This document shows positions 35,186 through 44,770 of a stretch of 64,000 nt of DNA, one piece after another (the stretch's first letter is position 1; every line of letters starts with the position of its first letter). The notes beneath the pieces are model-generated. The model was not told the origin of the DNA. It worked only from the letters and a program-made list of their open reading frames with translations, and made no database searches. The translations under genes were made by a program, and so were the position numbers. The stretch covers positions 35,212 to 99,211 of the forward strand of contig CAKSIN010000006.1 in assembly GCA_934463115.1 (NCBI GenBank), read 5' to 3'. Origin of the DNA: an uncultured Clostridia bacterium. Its GTDB lineage: Bacteria > Bacillota > Clostridia > UMGS1810.

Positions 35186-36475
35186 TCATTTTTTCGACGG
35201 ATACACAACACTTACCGCCATGTTTTCCGGAAGGAAAATTTCGTTTAAAACTTCGGTTGCGTATTCCGGGGTGACGGTATCAAATATCTTGGTAAAATTG
35301 AAAATATTTATTCCGTTCAGAATATATCTCGTAACAAGAGTACCAATTGTCTGAACATTGTTGAATCCGCGCAGATAGTTGCCGTAGTACGCACGTTTAA
35401 CGCTTTCAAACTTTGCGCGGTCAATGCCCTTTTCACATATTTGCGCTATACGCGCAGATATCCGCCGCACAACCTCATCGGGGTTGTCGCTCTCACCGCA
35501 GAACACAGCATTTGCAAACTGCGGCTCAATTGTATTGTCGGCACCGAAGCTGTCGTTTATAATGCCGTCCGCATACATTCCGGCAAACAGCTCGCTGCTC
35601 CGCCCGGCGATAATGGCGCTTATGATATCAACCGCTATTTCGCGGCGAAGAAGTTCATCGCCGAATTTAAGGTTATTGTCCTTAAATCCCATGTCAAATA
35701 TCGGTATAGATACGCTGGATTCGGCGGTTATCTTCGGTGTGCATACCGATTTCGGTTCGGGTTTGAAAATATTCTTTACCTCGCCGCTCATTTTGCCCGG
35801 TGTAACCGATTCGTCAACTGCGCGGAAAACCTCGTCAACATCCACATCGCCTACAACGCACACCACCATGTTCGACGGATTGTAGAATGTGTTGTAGCAC
35901 TTGTAGAGGATATCCTTGTTTATCTCGGCAATGCTCTCCACAGTTCCGGCAATGTCTATGCGAACGGGGTTTTCGTGATACAGCGCTTTGAGCAGATTAA
36001 ACATCGCCTTCCAGCTGCCGTCATCATCATACATGCGTATTTCCTGGGCAATTATCCCCTGCTCCTTTTCCACATTTTCATCCGTAAAATACGGCTGCTG
36101 AACGTAATTTAAAAGATGGCGGAAACTCTCGTTAAAATTCTGAGTACACGAAAACAGATAGCATGTGTAATTAAACGATGTGTAGGCATTCGCATTTGCT
36201 CCGTATTTTGCAAACAAATCGAATGCGTTGCTCCCGTCGCTCTGCTCAAACATCTTGTGTTCAAGAAAATGCGCCACACCGTCCGGAATGGAAAAAGGCT
36301 CGCTTTCTCCCAGAGGAACAAAGCAGTTGTTCACCGAGCCGCATTTTGCCGCAAATGTCGCATACTTTTTTGTGCATCCGCGTTTCGGAACAACAAACAC
36401 CCCCAACCCGGATTCATGCGTTCCGACATACATTTTTTCGTTCAGTTCCCTGCTCTCTATGAGTGAATAATTCAT
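35186..36475 (-). CDS. yfmH: M16-family zinc protease, YfmH-like
   Basis: 429 residues, an M16 peptidase with the inverted zinc motif HFLEH (in GVAHFLEHKMFEQ near residue 67) and the downstream glutamate in the EQGIIAQEIRMY segment. In Bacillus the YfmH/YfmF pair is tied to 5-aminopentanol modification of elongation factor P; the peptide substrate is not well defined. It overlaps the upstream yfmF-like gene by 4 bases (ATGA), so both halves are made together. Confidence 0.9.
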   Translation of the reverse strand: MNYSLIESRELNEKMYVGTHESGLGVFVVPKRGCTKKYATFAAKCGSVNNCFVPLGESEPFSIPDGVAHFLEHKMFEQSDGSNAFDLFAKYGANANAYTSFNYTCYLFSCTQNFNESFRHLLNYVQQPYFTDENVEKEQGIIAQEIRMYDDDGSWKAMFNLLKALYHENPVRIDIAGTVESIAEINKDILYKCYNTFYNPSNMVVCVVGDVDVDEVFRAVDESVTPGKMSGEVKNIFKPEPKSVCTPKITAESSVSIPIFDMGFKDNNLKFGDELLRREIAVDIISAIIAGRSSELFAGMYADGIINDSFGADNTIEPQFANAVFCGESDNPDEVVRRISARIAQICEKGIDRAKFESVKRAYYGNYLRGFNNVQTIGTLVTRYILNGINIFNFTKIFDTVTPEYATEVLNEIFLPENMAVSVVYPSKK

Positions 36476-37752
36476 GCCTTATCCTGCTCCTTTCCTTTGA
36501 GAAAATACACGGTGTCAAGCGCAATATTTGCCATAGCGCGCACAACGTCTTCGCGGTGCACATTCTTGATTTTTTCTATTGCCTCATCTATCGTGTCGCG
36601 GTTTTCTGAAAATTCATGACCGCGGTAATAATCTTTCATCATATACGGACTGTCCTTGTACGAACGGTAATTGTTTACAATAAATTCGCGCGATACATCC
36701 AGCTCCTCATCCGTGAAATCACCGCCGGAAACATTTTTCAGCTGTCTTAATATCTCATCTTTCGACTTCTCATAATTTTCAAATTCAATTCCCGAGCTTA
36801 CAAGAATTATGCCGCGGAATTTGTCAAGACGGGATGACGCGTAATAGCACAGGCTCATCTTTTCACGCACGGTATTAAACAGCCTTGAGTGTGCACCGGC
36901 TCCGAATATACTGTTGCCGACAAGGAGTGCGTAGTAATCGCTGTCGTCTATTGAGAGCGCCGCGCGAAATCCCATTACCAGCTTGCCCTGAATAACGTCG
37001 AGCTCGTCGCTCACATATTTTACCTCCCCGGCACTTCGGATAATATTCATATCGGAACCAAGTTCACGGCAGTTAAAGTCAAAGCGCGACAGGTATTCGG
37101 CAAACAGATTTTCGGCACTGTCTATATCCACATCGCCGACGATGTAAATATCTATCGGACTTGTTGTGATTATGCTTTTGTAATGCGAATACAAATCCTC
37201 CGGAGTAATCAAATCGATTTTGTCAAGGTAACCGAATTCAAATATCGAGTTTGCCTCGTTTGCACACATTTCCTCTATGCATCGGAAATCAGCATAGCTG
37301 CGTTTGTCGTTTATAAGACCTTCGATGTCATCTTTGAGGTTGCGCTTTTCCGACGCAATATACGATTTGTCAAATCCGCCGTCCGTTATATACGGATCAA
37401 AAACAAGGTCGAGCATAAGCTCCGACACCGCCGGAAAAAGGCTCTCCTTAACATAGCTGTCCGAAAGAAAATTAACGGTACACACAATACTCTGCGCATA
37501 TGCTTTCTTGGTAATGTTTACATCATAGAATGTTCCGTACAGTTCCTCCGCACGGCAATTTAGCGCGTTGATATCGGTATATTTTGCCGTTCCGCGTCCG
37601 AGAACCTTTGCGAGCAAAGCGTTTGCCGTGGCTTCGTCCCTGGACAGATTCCTGTGCAAAAACAGGCTCATCGAAACCGTCTTGTATTTTTTGTCGGGAA
37701 TATAATACAGATTTATCCCGGTTTGCAAATTCTTTTTTATAATATCGGGCAT
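36472..37752 (-). CDS. yfmF: M16-family protein, YfmF-like, without the zinc motif
   Basis: 426 residues with the M16 fold (SLFLHRNLSRDEATANALLAKVLGRGT at the place of the active site) but no HxxEH, so it is the inactive partner of the YfmH-like protease. The SANKFRG-type SSRLDKFRGIILVSSG segment and the C-terminal GxYRSY-like region agree with the family. The start at 37752 has AAAGGAT upstream; the longer frame to 37827 has no ribosome site. Confidence 0.88.
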   Translation of the reverse strand: MPDIIKKNLQTGINLYYIPDKKYKTVSMSLFLHRNLSRDEATANALLAKVLGRGTAKYTDINALNCRAEELYGTFYDVNITKKAYAQSIVCTVNFLSDSYVKESLFPAVSELMLDLVFDPYITDGGFDKSYIASEKRNLKDDIEGLINDKRSYADFRCIEEMCANEANSIFEFGYLDKIDLITPEDLYSHYKSIITTSPIDIYIVGDVDIDSAENLFAEYLSRFDFNCRELGSDMNIIRSAGEVKYVSDELDVIQGKLVMGFRAALSIDDSDYYALLVGNSIFGAGAHSRLFNTVREKMSLCYYASSRLDKFRGIILVSSGIEFENYEKSKDEILRQLKNVSGGDFTDEELDVSREFIVNNYRSYKDSPYMMKDYYRGHEFSENRDTIDEAIEKIKNVHREDVVRAMANIALDTVYFLKGKEQDKA

Positions 37753-37897
37753 TTTTTCATATCCTTTCGTCTTTCCCGATTGAATTCGGGTATCATCATA
37801 AATATATTTTATCACATAATTTCGCAAATTACCATATAAATTTAAAAATTTTAATTATATTTTTTTAATTTACACACATAATACATGCGGTGATACA

Positions 37898-39496
37898 ATG
37901 AATAAATTTTTCCTTTACAAAAATAACAAAAATGATTACAGCTTCAGCCTGAAGCAATGCTTCCCGGGCAAAAATGCCCTCACGGACAAAAACGTGAGCG
38001 CTGACCTGACCGAGAACAAGAAATATATATGCCAAACGTTCAACATACCGAAAAACGGCGATATTGTATTGCGCGAATTTTCCGTTAAAAAAGGCGGACG
38101 GGAATATGCCGCAATACTCGTCTCGGTAGACGGTCTGTCCGACGGCGATTCGATAAACGATTTTATATTAAAACCGCTGATGCTCACCTCGGGTGAACCC
38201 AACGTCGTCACAGACAAACTTGCCGATTATATTGAAAACCGTATTTTAACACAGGGACAGATTACCCGCACCGACAACCTGCGCGAAATGGCGGAAAAGG
38301 TTAATATCGGAAACGCGGCACTGCTCATAGATACAATGGAATGCGGATTTATTGTGGATGTTAAGTCATGGGAACACCGCGGAATCGGCAGCCCGGAAAA
38401 TGAGGCGGTCATCCAGGGGCCTCACGAGGGTTTTAACGAAGTTTTGCGTTCCAATACGGCGCTTATACGAAAAACATTGAACAATCCGAATCTCATTATG
38501 GAAAACGTGTTTCTCGGCAAAACAAGCAAAACACCCGGTGCGCTGGTGTATCTGGGGAATGTGACAAATACCGGCCTTGTAGACGAAATACGCCGCCGTA
38601 TAAATGAGATAGACGCCGAATATATTCTGTCGTCGCTGGATGTGGAGCAATACATCGAAGAAGAATCGTACACAACGCTGCCGCAGATAATGACAACGGA
38701 GCGGCCGGACAGAGTGTGCAAAGCAGTGTCCGAGGGGCGCGCGGCACTGGTTATGAACGGCAGTCCGCACGTGCTGGTTATGCCGGTGACATTTTTTGAC
38801 CTGATAACCTCCGCCGAGGATGAATATCTGCGATACCCGTATTCGGTTTTCGTACGTATACTGAGATATGCCGCCGCAATAATAGCTTCACTCTTTCCGG
38901 CGGTTTTCGTATCGCTTATGAACTACCACCCCGAACTTCTTATGACAAACCTCACATATGCAATAGCGTCGTCGCGCTCGGCGGTGCCTCTCGGCGCTGT
39001 CGCGGAGCTGCTGCTTATGGAACTGGCGTTTGAACTGATAAAAGAAGCCGGAATACGTGTTCCGGGGCCTATAGGCTCAACACTCGGAATAGTCGGCGGA
39101 CTTATAGTAGGTCAGGCGGCGGTAGACGCAAACATTGTGAGTCCCATAATGATTATTATTGTTGCCGTAACCGGAATATCAGCATTCACAATTCCGTCGT
39201 ATTCGCTGTCGTTTTCATTCAGGTTTTCGCGGTTTTTATATATATTCGGCGCGGCAGTGGCAGGTCTCGCCGGGGTGACGGCGGTATTCTTTGTAAACAC
39301 TCTTGCCGCCGCAGGCACAAAGTCATTCGGTGTGCCGTTCCTTTCGCCGATGTGCCCGCGCGAATCGAAGAGCGCTGCGGAGCTAATCTTCGGGCGGCCG
39401 ATATGGAAGCGCGGAGAAGTGCGCGAAGAGTATCTCAAGCCGCGCGACATTCAAAAGAAAGGCAAAATAAGCCGAAAATGGCTGTACAGGAGGTAG
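37898..39496 (+). CDS. Spore germination receptor subunit A (GerA/GerKA family)
   Basis: 532 residues: a soluble N-terminal domain of about 300 residues with LIDTMECGFIVDVKSW, then PRIEEP-like YIEEESYTTLPQIMTTERPDRV, and four or five transmembrane helices from about 330 (GIRVPGPIGSTLGIVGGLIVGQAAV). GerA subunits sit in the inner spore membrane and form the channel-like part of the nutrient receptor. A CATAATA box at 37877-37883 resembles a forespore sigma-F/G -10 element, but no clear -35 element is visible. First gene of a four-gene operon. Confidence 0.93.
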   Translation: MNKFFLYKNNKNDYSFSLKQCFPGKNALTDKNVSADLTENKKYICQTFNIPKNGDIVLREFSVKKGGREYAAILVSVDGLSDGDSINDFILKPLMLTSGEPNVVTDKLADYIENRILTQGQITRTDNLREMAEKVNIGNAALLIDTMECGFIVDVKSWEHRGIGSPENEAVIQGPHEGFNEVLRSNTALIRKTLNNPNLIMENVFLGKTSKTPGALVYLGNVTNTGLVDEIRRRINEIDAEYILSSLDVEQYIEEESYTTLPQIMTTERPDRVCKAVSEGRAALVMNGSPHVLVMPVTFFDLITSAEDEYLRYPYSVFVRILRYAAAIIASLFPAVFVSLMNYHPELLMTNLTYAIASSRSAVPLGAVAELLLMELAFELIKEAGIRVPGPIGSTLGIVGGLIVGQAAVDANIVSPIMIIIVAVTGISAFTIPSYSLSFSFRFSRFLYIFGAAVAGLAGVTAVFFVNTLAAAGTKSFGVPFLSPMCPRESKSAAELIFGRPIWKRGEVREEYLKPRDIQKKGKISRKWLYRR

Positions 39497-39501
39497 AATA
39501 A

Positions 39502-40557
39502 ATGCTTGACGAAAATGAGACAAAGTGGCTTTTTGTAATTCTCCTGACAACTGAAATACTTGTGGGCGCAATAAACGGATTTACCGCTGCTGCCGGCAGC
39601 GGAGCGGCTGCGGCAGCTCTGATATGCACGGCGGCGGCGGCAGCGTTTTTTGCCGTTACGGAAAGTATTCGCCGGTGCGATGACGTGCCGTTTTTTGACA
39701 TGATGAAAAGCTGCTACGGCAAAACAGCCTCGGCGGCAATAGGATCTGTCCTTACTGTAATATCGCTCTTTGGCTGCGCACGATCCGTCAGAATATTTAC
39801 AGGTGCCGTTGCCGACGTTGTGCTTACTCAGTCGCCAGCACTGTATATTGCCGCGTTTTTTGCGGCGGCAATGCTCGCCGTGTCCGTATTCGGTCTGCAA
39901 ACACTCTCATGCTATGCAATAGCGGCAGGAAAAATTCTGGCGGTATTTGTGCTGGTAATAGTAATATTTAACATTAAAAATCTGCGTTTGTCAAACGCTC
40001 TGCCGATTTTCGGCAACGGTGCCGACGGCATGGCTTCATCTGTCGGAATGGTATATATTTTTTCGGACATACTGTACCTTTGTGTAATATCCGACCGTTT
40101 TCAGAGCCGCGGTGCGGTAATGCGCGTGGGTTCGCGTTCGCTGATAATATCCGGTCTGTTTGCCGTCTGCGCAGTTTTTGTATACTGTTGCAGCGTGGCA
40201 TACCCGGCTTCAACGCATTTTCGTTATCCGATATTCCGCCTTGCGGCTCTTGCAAACACATCGGTACTTTTGCAGCGGCTGGACGGAGCCGTGTATATTT
40301 TGTGGCTCATTGCCGGATTTATCAGTTGCGGAGCAAGAGCGCTGTTTACATCCGTTTTATTTGAAAAAAGCTTTGATTGCGGTGACAGCCGCGGCATAGC
40401 GCCGGCAGTGATACTTGCGGCGATAATGCTGTCGGGCATTGTGCCGAAAGACGGTGTGCGCGCCGCATTTGCCTGCACGGCGGTTGTAATATACTCGGTA
40501 ACGATAATTACTTACAGATTATGGAGGATTTCAAACCGTGAACAAAAAACTGATTAG
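39502..40557 (+). CDS. Spore germination receptor subunit B (GerB/GerKB, APC-like)
   Basis: 351 residues with ten predicted transmembrane helices and the GerB-type start (ETKWLFVILLTTEILVGAI). B subunits are amino-acid-transporter-like and bind the germinant. AGGAGG lies 8 bases before the ATG, 5 bases after the A-subunit stop. The gene overlaps the C-subunit gene by 20 bases. Confidence 0.88.
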   Translation: MLDENETKWLFVILLTTEILVGAINGFTAAAGSGAAAAALICTAAAAAFFAVTESIRRCDDVPFFDMMKSCYGKTASAAIGSVLTVISLFGCARSVRIFTGAVADVVLTQSPALYIAAFFAAAMLAVSVFGLQTLSCYAIAAGKILAVFVLVIVIFNIKNLRLSNALPIFGNGADGMASSVGMVYIFSDILYLCVISDRFQSRGAVMRVGSRSLIISGLFAVCAVFVYCCSVAYPASTHFRYPIFRLAALANTSVLLQRLDGAVYILWLIAGFISCGARALFTSVLFEKSFDCGDSRGIAPAVILAAIMLSGIVPKDGVRAAFACTAVVIYSVTIITYRLWRISNREQKTD

Positions 40558-41593
40558 GGCGGCAGCAGCGATATTGTCGGCTGCACAGATTATGCTGCTT
40601 CTTTGCGGATGCTATGACAACAACGAAATAGATTCCCTCGCACAGGTGGTGGCGCTCGGTGTTGAGCCGTGCGGAGATGAAAACATTCGGTTTACATTTG
40701 CCGTTGCGGATATAGGCGAATTTTCATCGGAAAGCGACAGTGGTGCAAAAAAGAGCATGCGCAGTTTTACCGCCGAATCAACCGACATTGAAAACGCGGT
40801 GATGAGCGTTAATTCACACATAAGCAAACAGCTTAATTTTGCGCATATGTGCATTGTTGTTGCGTCACGGATGGCAGCGTGCGAATACCTCGGAGACATT
40901 GCCGAATACCTTGAACGCAACCCCGATGTGCGTCCGCAGACGCTTGTGACGGTATCGGAAATTTCACCGGGTGAATACCTGGAAAATGCGGTAACGGATA
41001 TGGAGGTAAATCCGGAAAAATATTTTTTGAATATCTTTCAGAAAAACCGCTCATACATTCCCGTTATGCATCTCTCCGACTACACCGAATCGCTGTATTG
41101 CAACACCGACTGCATTGCTCCGGTGATAAAAAAAGGCAGCTCCGACAACGAATTTCCGACAGTGGGCGCCGCACTGGTTCACGGCGGAAAACTGCAAAGC
41201 GATATTGCCGAAACATCAATGCTCGGTCTGCTCAAATCCACAGCCGCCGTGCCGATTGAATACAACGGCGAAATCATGAACGTGCGCAGTGTTCAAAAGC
41301 CGAAATACGAAGCGTCGCTTGACGGAGGACACGCATATATCAGGGTTCACCTTACGGTAGAATCGTGCGACGGAAAATTTTCGGACAGCAAATATATTTC
41401 GGAATGCATGGAAAAGTTTCTGACAGAGCGGTCGGCGGCAGGGTGCGATGTTTTCGGATTTTCGGGAATAACGAAAAAGAAGTTTTCCGATTGGAGCGAA
41501 TATGCCGCCTACGATCCCGAGGGAAGCATAACGCGGACGGTATATGATGTTACAACCGGAATTGCAAACGGAGGCGGCTCAAATGATTATTAA
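40538..41593 (+). CDS. Spore germination receptor lipoprotein subunit C (Ger(x)C)
   Basis: 351 residues with a lipoprotein signal ending LLCGC; the lipobox cysteine would be lipidated by Lgt. The mature part starts YDNNEIDSLAQVVALGVE, the typical Ger(x)C opening, and IPVMHLSDY and GAALVHGGKL are further family marks. The start is GTG, with GGAGG 9 bases upstream inside the B gene. It completes the A-B-C receptor. Confidence 0.93.
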   Translation: MNKKLIRAAAAILSAAQIMLLLCGCYDNNEIDSLAQVVALGVEPCGDENIRFTFAVADIGEFSSESDSGAKKSMRSFTAESTDIENAVMSVNSHISKQLNFAHMCIVVASRMAACEYLGDIAEYLERNPDVRPQTLVTVSEISPGEYLENAVTDMEVNPEKYFLNIFQKNRSYIPVMHLSDYTESLYCNTDCIAPVIKKGSSDNEFPTVGAALVHGGKLQSDIAETSMLGLLKSTAAVPIEYNGEIMNVRSVQKPKYEASLDGGHAYIRVHLTVESCDGKFSDSKYISECMEKFLTERSAAGCDVFGFSGITKKKFSDWSEYAAYDPEGSITRTVYDVTTGIANGGGSNDY

Positions 41594-41744
41594 GATAATT
41601 TATTCGCTGTACACACTGTATGCCGCGCTGTACAGCGGCAGTTTCGGAATATATCTTGCAAAACAGCGCAAACGCGCCGCCGCCGCGGCAACGTTTTTGT
41701 TCACTGCCGCGGCGGTAATACTTGCCGTTATTCAGCTGCGCTGA
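41583..41744 (+). CDS. Small membrane protein at the end of the ger operon
   Basis: A 53-residue frame starts at 41583, overlapping the C-subunit end by 11 bases, with GGAGG 8 bases upstream. It has two hydrophobic helices (IIYSLYTLYAALYSG and AAAATFLFTAAAVILAVIQL) joined by a basic turn (KQRKRAA). Small two-helix D subunits accompany some Ger receptors and modulate them; this may be such a protein. No sequence family is recognised by eye. The 3' end overlaps the convergent nif3 gene. Confidence 0.75.
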   Translation: MIIKIIYSLYTLYAALYSGSFGIYLAKQRKRAAAAATFLFTAAAVILAVIQLR

Positions 41745-42531
41745 ATGTTTTTACAACATTTTGATTTGCAATAGATTTTACGGTCTGAACATCGGGAATA
41801 TTCTTTGAAAAATAATCCGCAAAAAAGTCTTTGACAATATGCTCGCTGTCGAAGTGCATAAGGTCAATTACGGCCATTCCGCTCTGCTCGGCATCGCGGT
41901 AGGCATTGTACTTGATATCACCCGTAATCAGTACATCACATCCGAGTTCAATACAGCGGTACAGTATATCGGCACCGCCGCCGGTGTTCACTGCAACTCT
42001 CTTTATCGGTCGTGTAAGGTCACCGGTGTAGCGCACGCCGTCGGCATCAAATGTCTTTATTATACGGCGTATAAGTTCGCCGAGAGACTCAGGTTCGGCA
42101 AGTGTGCCGATTCTGCCGTAGCCGTGAATACCGCGCTCATTTGTGCACACGATATCCGCAACCGATGTATCGCCGATACCCGTGAGGTATGCCATGTAAT
42201 CGTTTATTCCTCCGCATGCCGCGTCAAGATTTGTGTGTGCGGCATACATAGAGATTCCCGCACGAATCATTTTGCATATTGTACGCTGTTCGGGATCCGA
42301 TTCCGTCATGCGTCTTGTCGGATGGAACATGAGCGGATGATGGCTTACTATGAGATTTGCGCCTTTTTCTATTGCTTCGTCCACAACGCCGCAGTCCACA
42401 TCGCATGTGAGCAGCGCCGTCTGCACCTCCGCCTCACCGTCGCCGACAAGCAGTCCCACATTGTCGCGGTCGAATGAGAGTGATGTCGGAAAATCACTCT
42501 CTATGATTTTTGCTATATCATTTACCCTCAT
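41728..42531 (-). CDS. Nif3-like dinuclear metal-centre protein
   Basis: 267 residues. NVGLLVGDGEAEV, the metal-binding LIVSHHPLMFHPTRR near residue 60, YAAHTNLDAACGGIND, and DVLITGDIKYNAYRDAE with HFDSEH at the end are all family motifs. The protein forms a hexameric toroid with two metals; it is often called GTP cyclohydrolase I type 2, but the role is unsettled. It overlaps trmK by 14 bases, the usual pairing in Firmicutes. Confidence 0.93.
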   Translation of the reverse strand: MRVNDIAKIIESDFPTSLSFDRDNVGLLVGDGEAEVQTALLTCDVDCGVVDEAIEKGANLIVSHHPLMFHPTRRMTESDPEQRTICKMIRAGISMYAAHTNLDAACGGINDYMAYLTGIGDTSVADIVCTNERGIHGYGRIGTLAEPESLGELIRRIIKTFDADGVRYTGDLTRPIKRVAVNTGGGADILYRCIELGCDVLITGDIKYNAYRDAEQSGMAVIDLMHFDSEHIVKDFFADYFSKNIPDVQTVKSIANQNVVKTFSAAE

Positions 42532-43198
42532 ATTTTTTCAGCGTCCTTTCGTAAACTTCCAGTTCATGCTCTGCCGTTGAATCGTCGGCGGTGTCCGATT
42601 TTCCAATTCCGTCCGTTATTTTTTTCAGAGTATTAATGCGGCTTTTCATATACCCCGAAAATTCCTCCGGACTTGTTTTGTACACATTTCTGCCCACAAT
42701 CATATCTTCGTCGTCGGCGGTATCGTCCCCTGTTTTGGCAAGTATGATATTATAATACTTCCCGGGTTCATGAGCAATGTATTCATTTTGAATACAATAT
42801 CCCGAAGAATACAAATATTCGCGCAGTTCCTTTGCCGCGTTCATAGGTTGCAGTATCAGAAGCGACGTTTTTGCCGCGCTCGGTTTTGCATCGATAATGT
42901 TTCGGATAAGCAGACCGCCCATTCCGGCAATAACAATTACATCGGCTTCATCGGCTTCAAGAGCCGACAACCCGTCCGACAGCCGCAGCTCAATCCCGGA
43001 GCCGACACCGTATTTGCACACATTCGCGTGCGCTGCACTTAGAGGACCTTCGTTAATATCCATTGCCAGTGCGCAGGGTGATATTTTGTTTTGCACACAG
43101 TACACCGGCAGATACGCATGGTCGGTTCCTATGTCCGCAATGCGTGCGCCGCGGGGTATGAGCTGTGCTATTTTCATTAGTCTGTTAGAAAGTTTCAT
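42518..43198 (-). CDS. trmK: tRNA (adenine(22)-N(1))-methyltransferase
   Basis: 226 residues with a Rossmann methyltransferase fold: ARIADIGTDHAYLPVYCVQ near residue 17 is the AdoMet-binding loop, AMDINEGPLSAAHAN the second strand, and DVIVIAGMGGLLIRNII the motif-IV region. It methylates A22 in the D loop of tRNA(Ser) and tRNA(Tyr). It precedes nif3 on the same strand with an overlap. Confidence 0.93.
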   Translation of the reverse strand: MKLSNRLMKIAQLIPRGARIADIGTDHAYLPVYCVQNKISPCALAMDINEGPLSAAHANVCKYGVGSGIELRLSDGLSALEADEADVIVIAGMGGLLIRNIIDAKPSAAKTSLLILQPMNAAKELREYLYSSGYCIQNEYIAHEPGKYYNIILAKTGDDTADDEDMIVGRNVYKTSPEEFSGYMKSRINTLKKITDGIGKSDTADDSTAEHELEVYERTLKKYEGK

Positions 43199-43199
43199 A

Positions 43200-43760
43200 T
43201 TATTTTAATTTCAACCCGTCGCCAAATGCCTTTCCGACAACATCGCCTATTTTTCGGTAGGTGTTGTTCACCGGATCATAGGTAATCGGTGTAAATTCGT
43301 TTAAGTCAATCTTGCCGTTTTCATCAAGAATCTTTTCGTCCGCACATACATTGACTATCTTGCCAACAAGTCTGCATGTTTCTTCATCATAGCCGGTAAG
43401 TTTGCATTCAAGTGACATGGGAAGTTCGTCAAAAAGCGGAGCGTCCACAAATTCGCTCTTTTCGGCATGCCATCCGGCTTTGTTTACCTTGTCCGGCTCA
43501 GTATTGCCCGAAACAACGCCGACATAGTCACATGCCGCAACGTTTTTATCGTCTGCAACGCTAACGGTGAACGCACCTCTTTTAAGGATGTTTTTAGTTG
43601 TTTTGTGCCCTGCGCTCACACAAATCGAAATTTCCGTTTCTTCACTGATACCGCCCCACGCGGCATTCATGGCGTCGGGGGTTCCGTCCTCGTCATATGT
43701 TCCGATGATGAGCACCGGCATGGGATAAAGATACGCTTTTGCCCCAAAATTTTTTCTCAT
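43200..43760 (-). CDS. Flavin reductase-like protein, FMN-binding split barrel
   Basis: 186 residues. PMPVLIIGTYDEDGTPDAMNAAWGG at the start, HKTTKNILKRGAFTVSVAD, and ECKLTGYDEETCRLVGKIVNV mark the family. Members bind FMN and reduce free flavin or act on unknown substrates. The stop lies 1 base from the trmK start. The promoter region toward hxlR is short. Confidence 0.9.
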   Translation of the reverse strand: MRKNFGAKAYLYPMPVLIIGTYDEDGTPDAMNAAWGGISEETEISICVSAGHKTTKNILKRGAFTVSVADDKNVAACDYVGVVSGNTEPDKVNKAGWHAEKSEFVDAPLFDELPMSLECKLTGYDEETCRLVGKIVNVCADEKILDENGKIDLNEFTPITYDPVNNTYRKIGDVVGKAFGDGLKLK

Positions 43761-43882
43761 ATCATTTCGCTCCTTAATGTATAATGTTTCGTACCGACGG
43801 ATATTATTCGCCCGTTATTTTCATTATTTGAAATTACCAGAGTCAAATGAACATAACCAACCAATAATATTATAAAACAAAA

Positions 43883-44215
43883 CTACGTATTTTTCAAGAC
43901 CGATTTGTAGTATTTTCCAAATTCGGCAAGCGCGTCAATAATCGGCAGCATTTCACGCCCAAGTTCCGTTAATCCGTACTCCACTCTCGGCGGCATTTCG
44001 TGATAATCCTTGCGATATGCAAGCCCGTCATCTATCATTTGACGCAAACTGTCTGTCAATACCTTTTGCGATATTCCGTCCAAATCCCGCTGAAGCTCGT
44101 TAAATCTCCACGGACGGGATTTTAGATTGCGCAGAATAAGCAACTTCCACTTTCCTCCGATTAATGCTACTGCCGTTGCCACCGGGCAGACCGGTAATTC
44201 ACTTTTTGTTTTCAT
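43883..44215 (-). CDS. HxlR-family winged-helix regulator
   Basis: 110 residues. CPVATAVALIGGKWKLLILR with the conserved N-terminal cysteine, RRFNELQRDLDGISQKVLTD-like recognition helix and the wing VEYGLTELGREMLPII are typical. HxlR regulators often sense aldehydes or electrophiles through the cysteine. The start at 44215 has a GGTGAAAG site. It is divergent from the cupin gene and lies upstream of the flavin reductase. Confidence 0.92.
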   Translation of the reverse strand: MKTKSELPVCPVATAVALIGGKWKLLILRNLKSRPWRFNELQRDLDGISQKVLTDSLRQMIDDGLAYRKDYHEMPPRVEYGLTELGREMLPIIDALAEFGKYYKSVLKNT

Positions 44216-44416
44216 TATTTCTTTCACCTCACATGTATATTGTACCACACATTATAAAAATTGTATATAGTTATAAAAAAGTGCGTACTTGTTTTTGCAT
44301 GTGCATTGTGATAGACTGTATTCATCCGAGGGAGAACAGCCGCTTTTCAAAATTGAATTTTCGGTTATTCTCTTCGTTCAAACAATATATTTTAAATATT
44401 TCAGGAGGTACATGTT

Positions 44417-44770
44417 ATGAAGAATTATTCAAAAACAAATATCGGAAATGAAGGCAGAACGGAACTTCATGAAAAACTCGACCTGACAGGTGCTGAAGTA
44501 AGCATAAATCAACTCCCTGCCGGTGCAAATGTTCCGTTTGTTCATTCACACAAACAGAACGAAGAAATATACGGAGTACTCTCCGGCGAGGGAAAAGTTG
44601 TTATTGATGATGAAGAAATAAAACTCACCGCCGGCGACTGGCTCAGAATCGCCCCGAAAGCAAAACGGCAATTCTTTGCTGCCGATAATGCCGGTATTAC
44701 CTTCGTCTGTGTTCAGGTTAAGGAAAATTCGCTTGGCGGATTTACGGCAGACGACGCAATAGTCGGTTAA
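44417..44770 (+). CDS. Small cupin-domain protein
   Basis: 117 residues with one cupin barrel: PFVHSHKQNEEIYGVLSGEG is motif 1 with the metal-binding His, His and Glu, and LTAGDWLRIAPKAKRQFFAA motif 2, in which the second His is replaced. Single-cupin proteins of this size often bind a metal and small molecules of quinone or aldehyde type. AGGAGG precedes the ATG. Being divergent from hxlR, it may be its target. Confidence 0.85.
   Translation: MKNYSKTNIGNEGRTELHEKLDLTGAEVSINQLPAGANVPFVHSHKQNEEIYGVLSGEGKVVIDDEEIKLTAGDWLRIAPKAKRQFFAADNAGITFVCVQVKENSLGGFTADDAIVG

Noticed and set aside
44216..44416. HxlR operator between hxlR and the cupin gene
   Set aside because: I see AT-rich sequence and a GCGTACTT stretch but no clear palindrome, so I do not list an operator.
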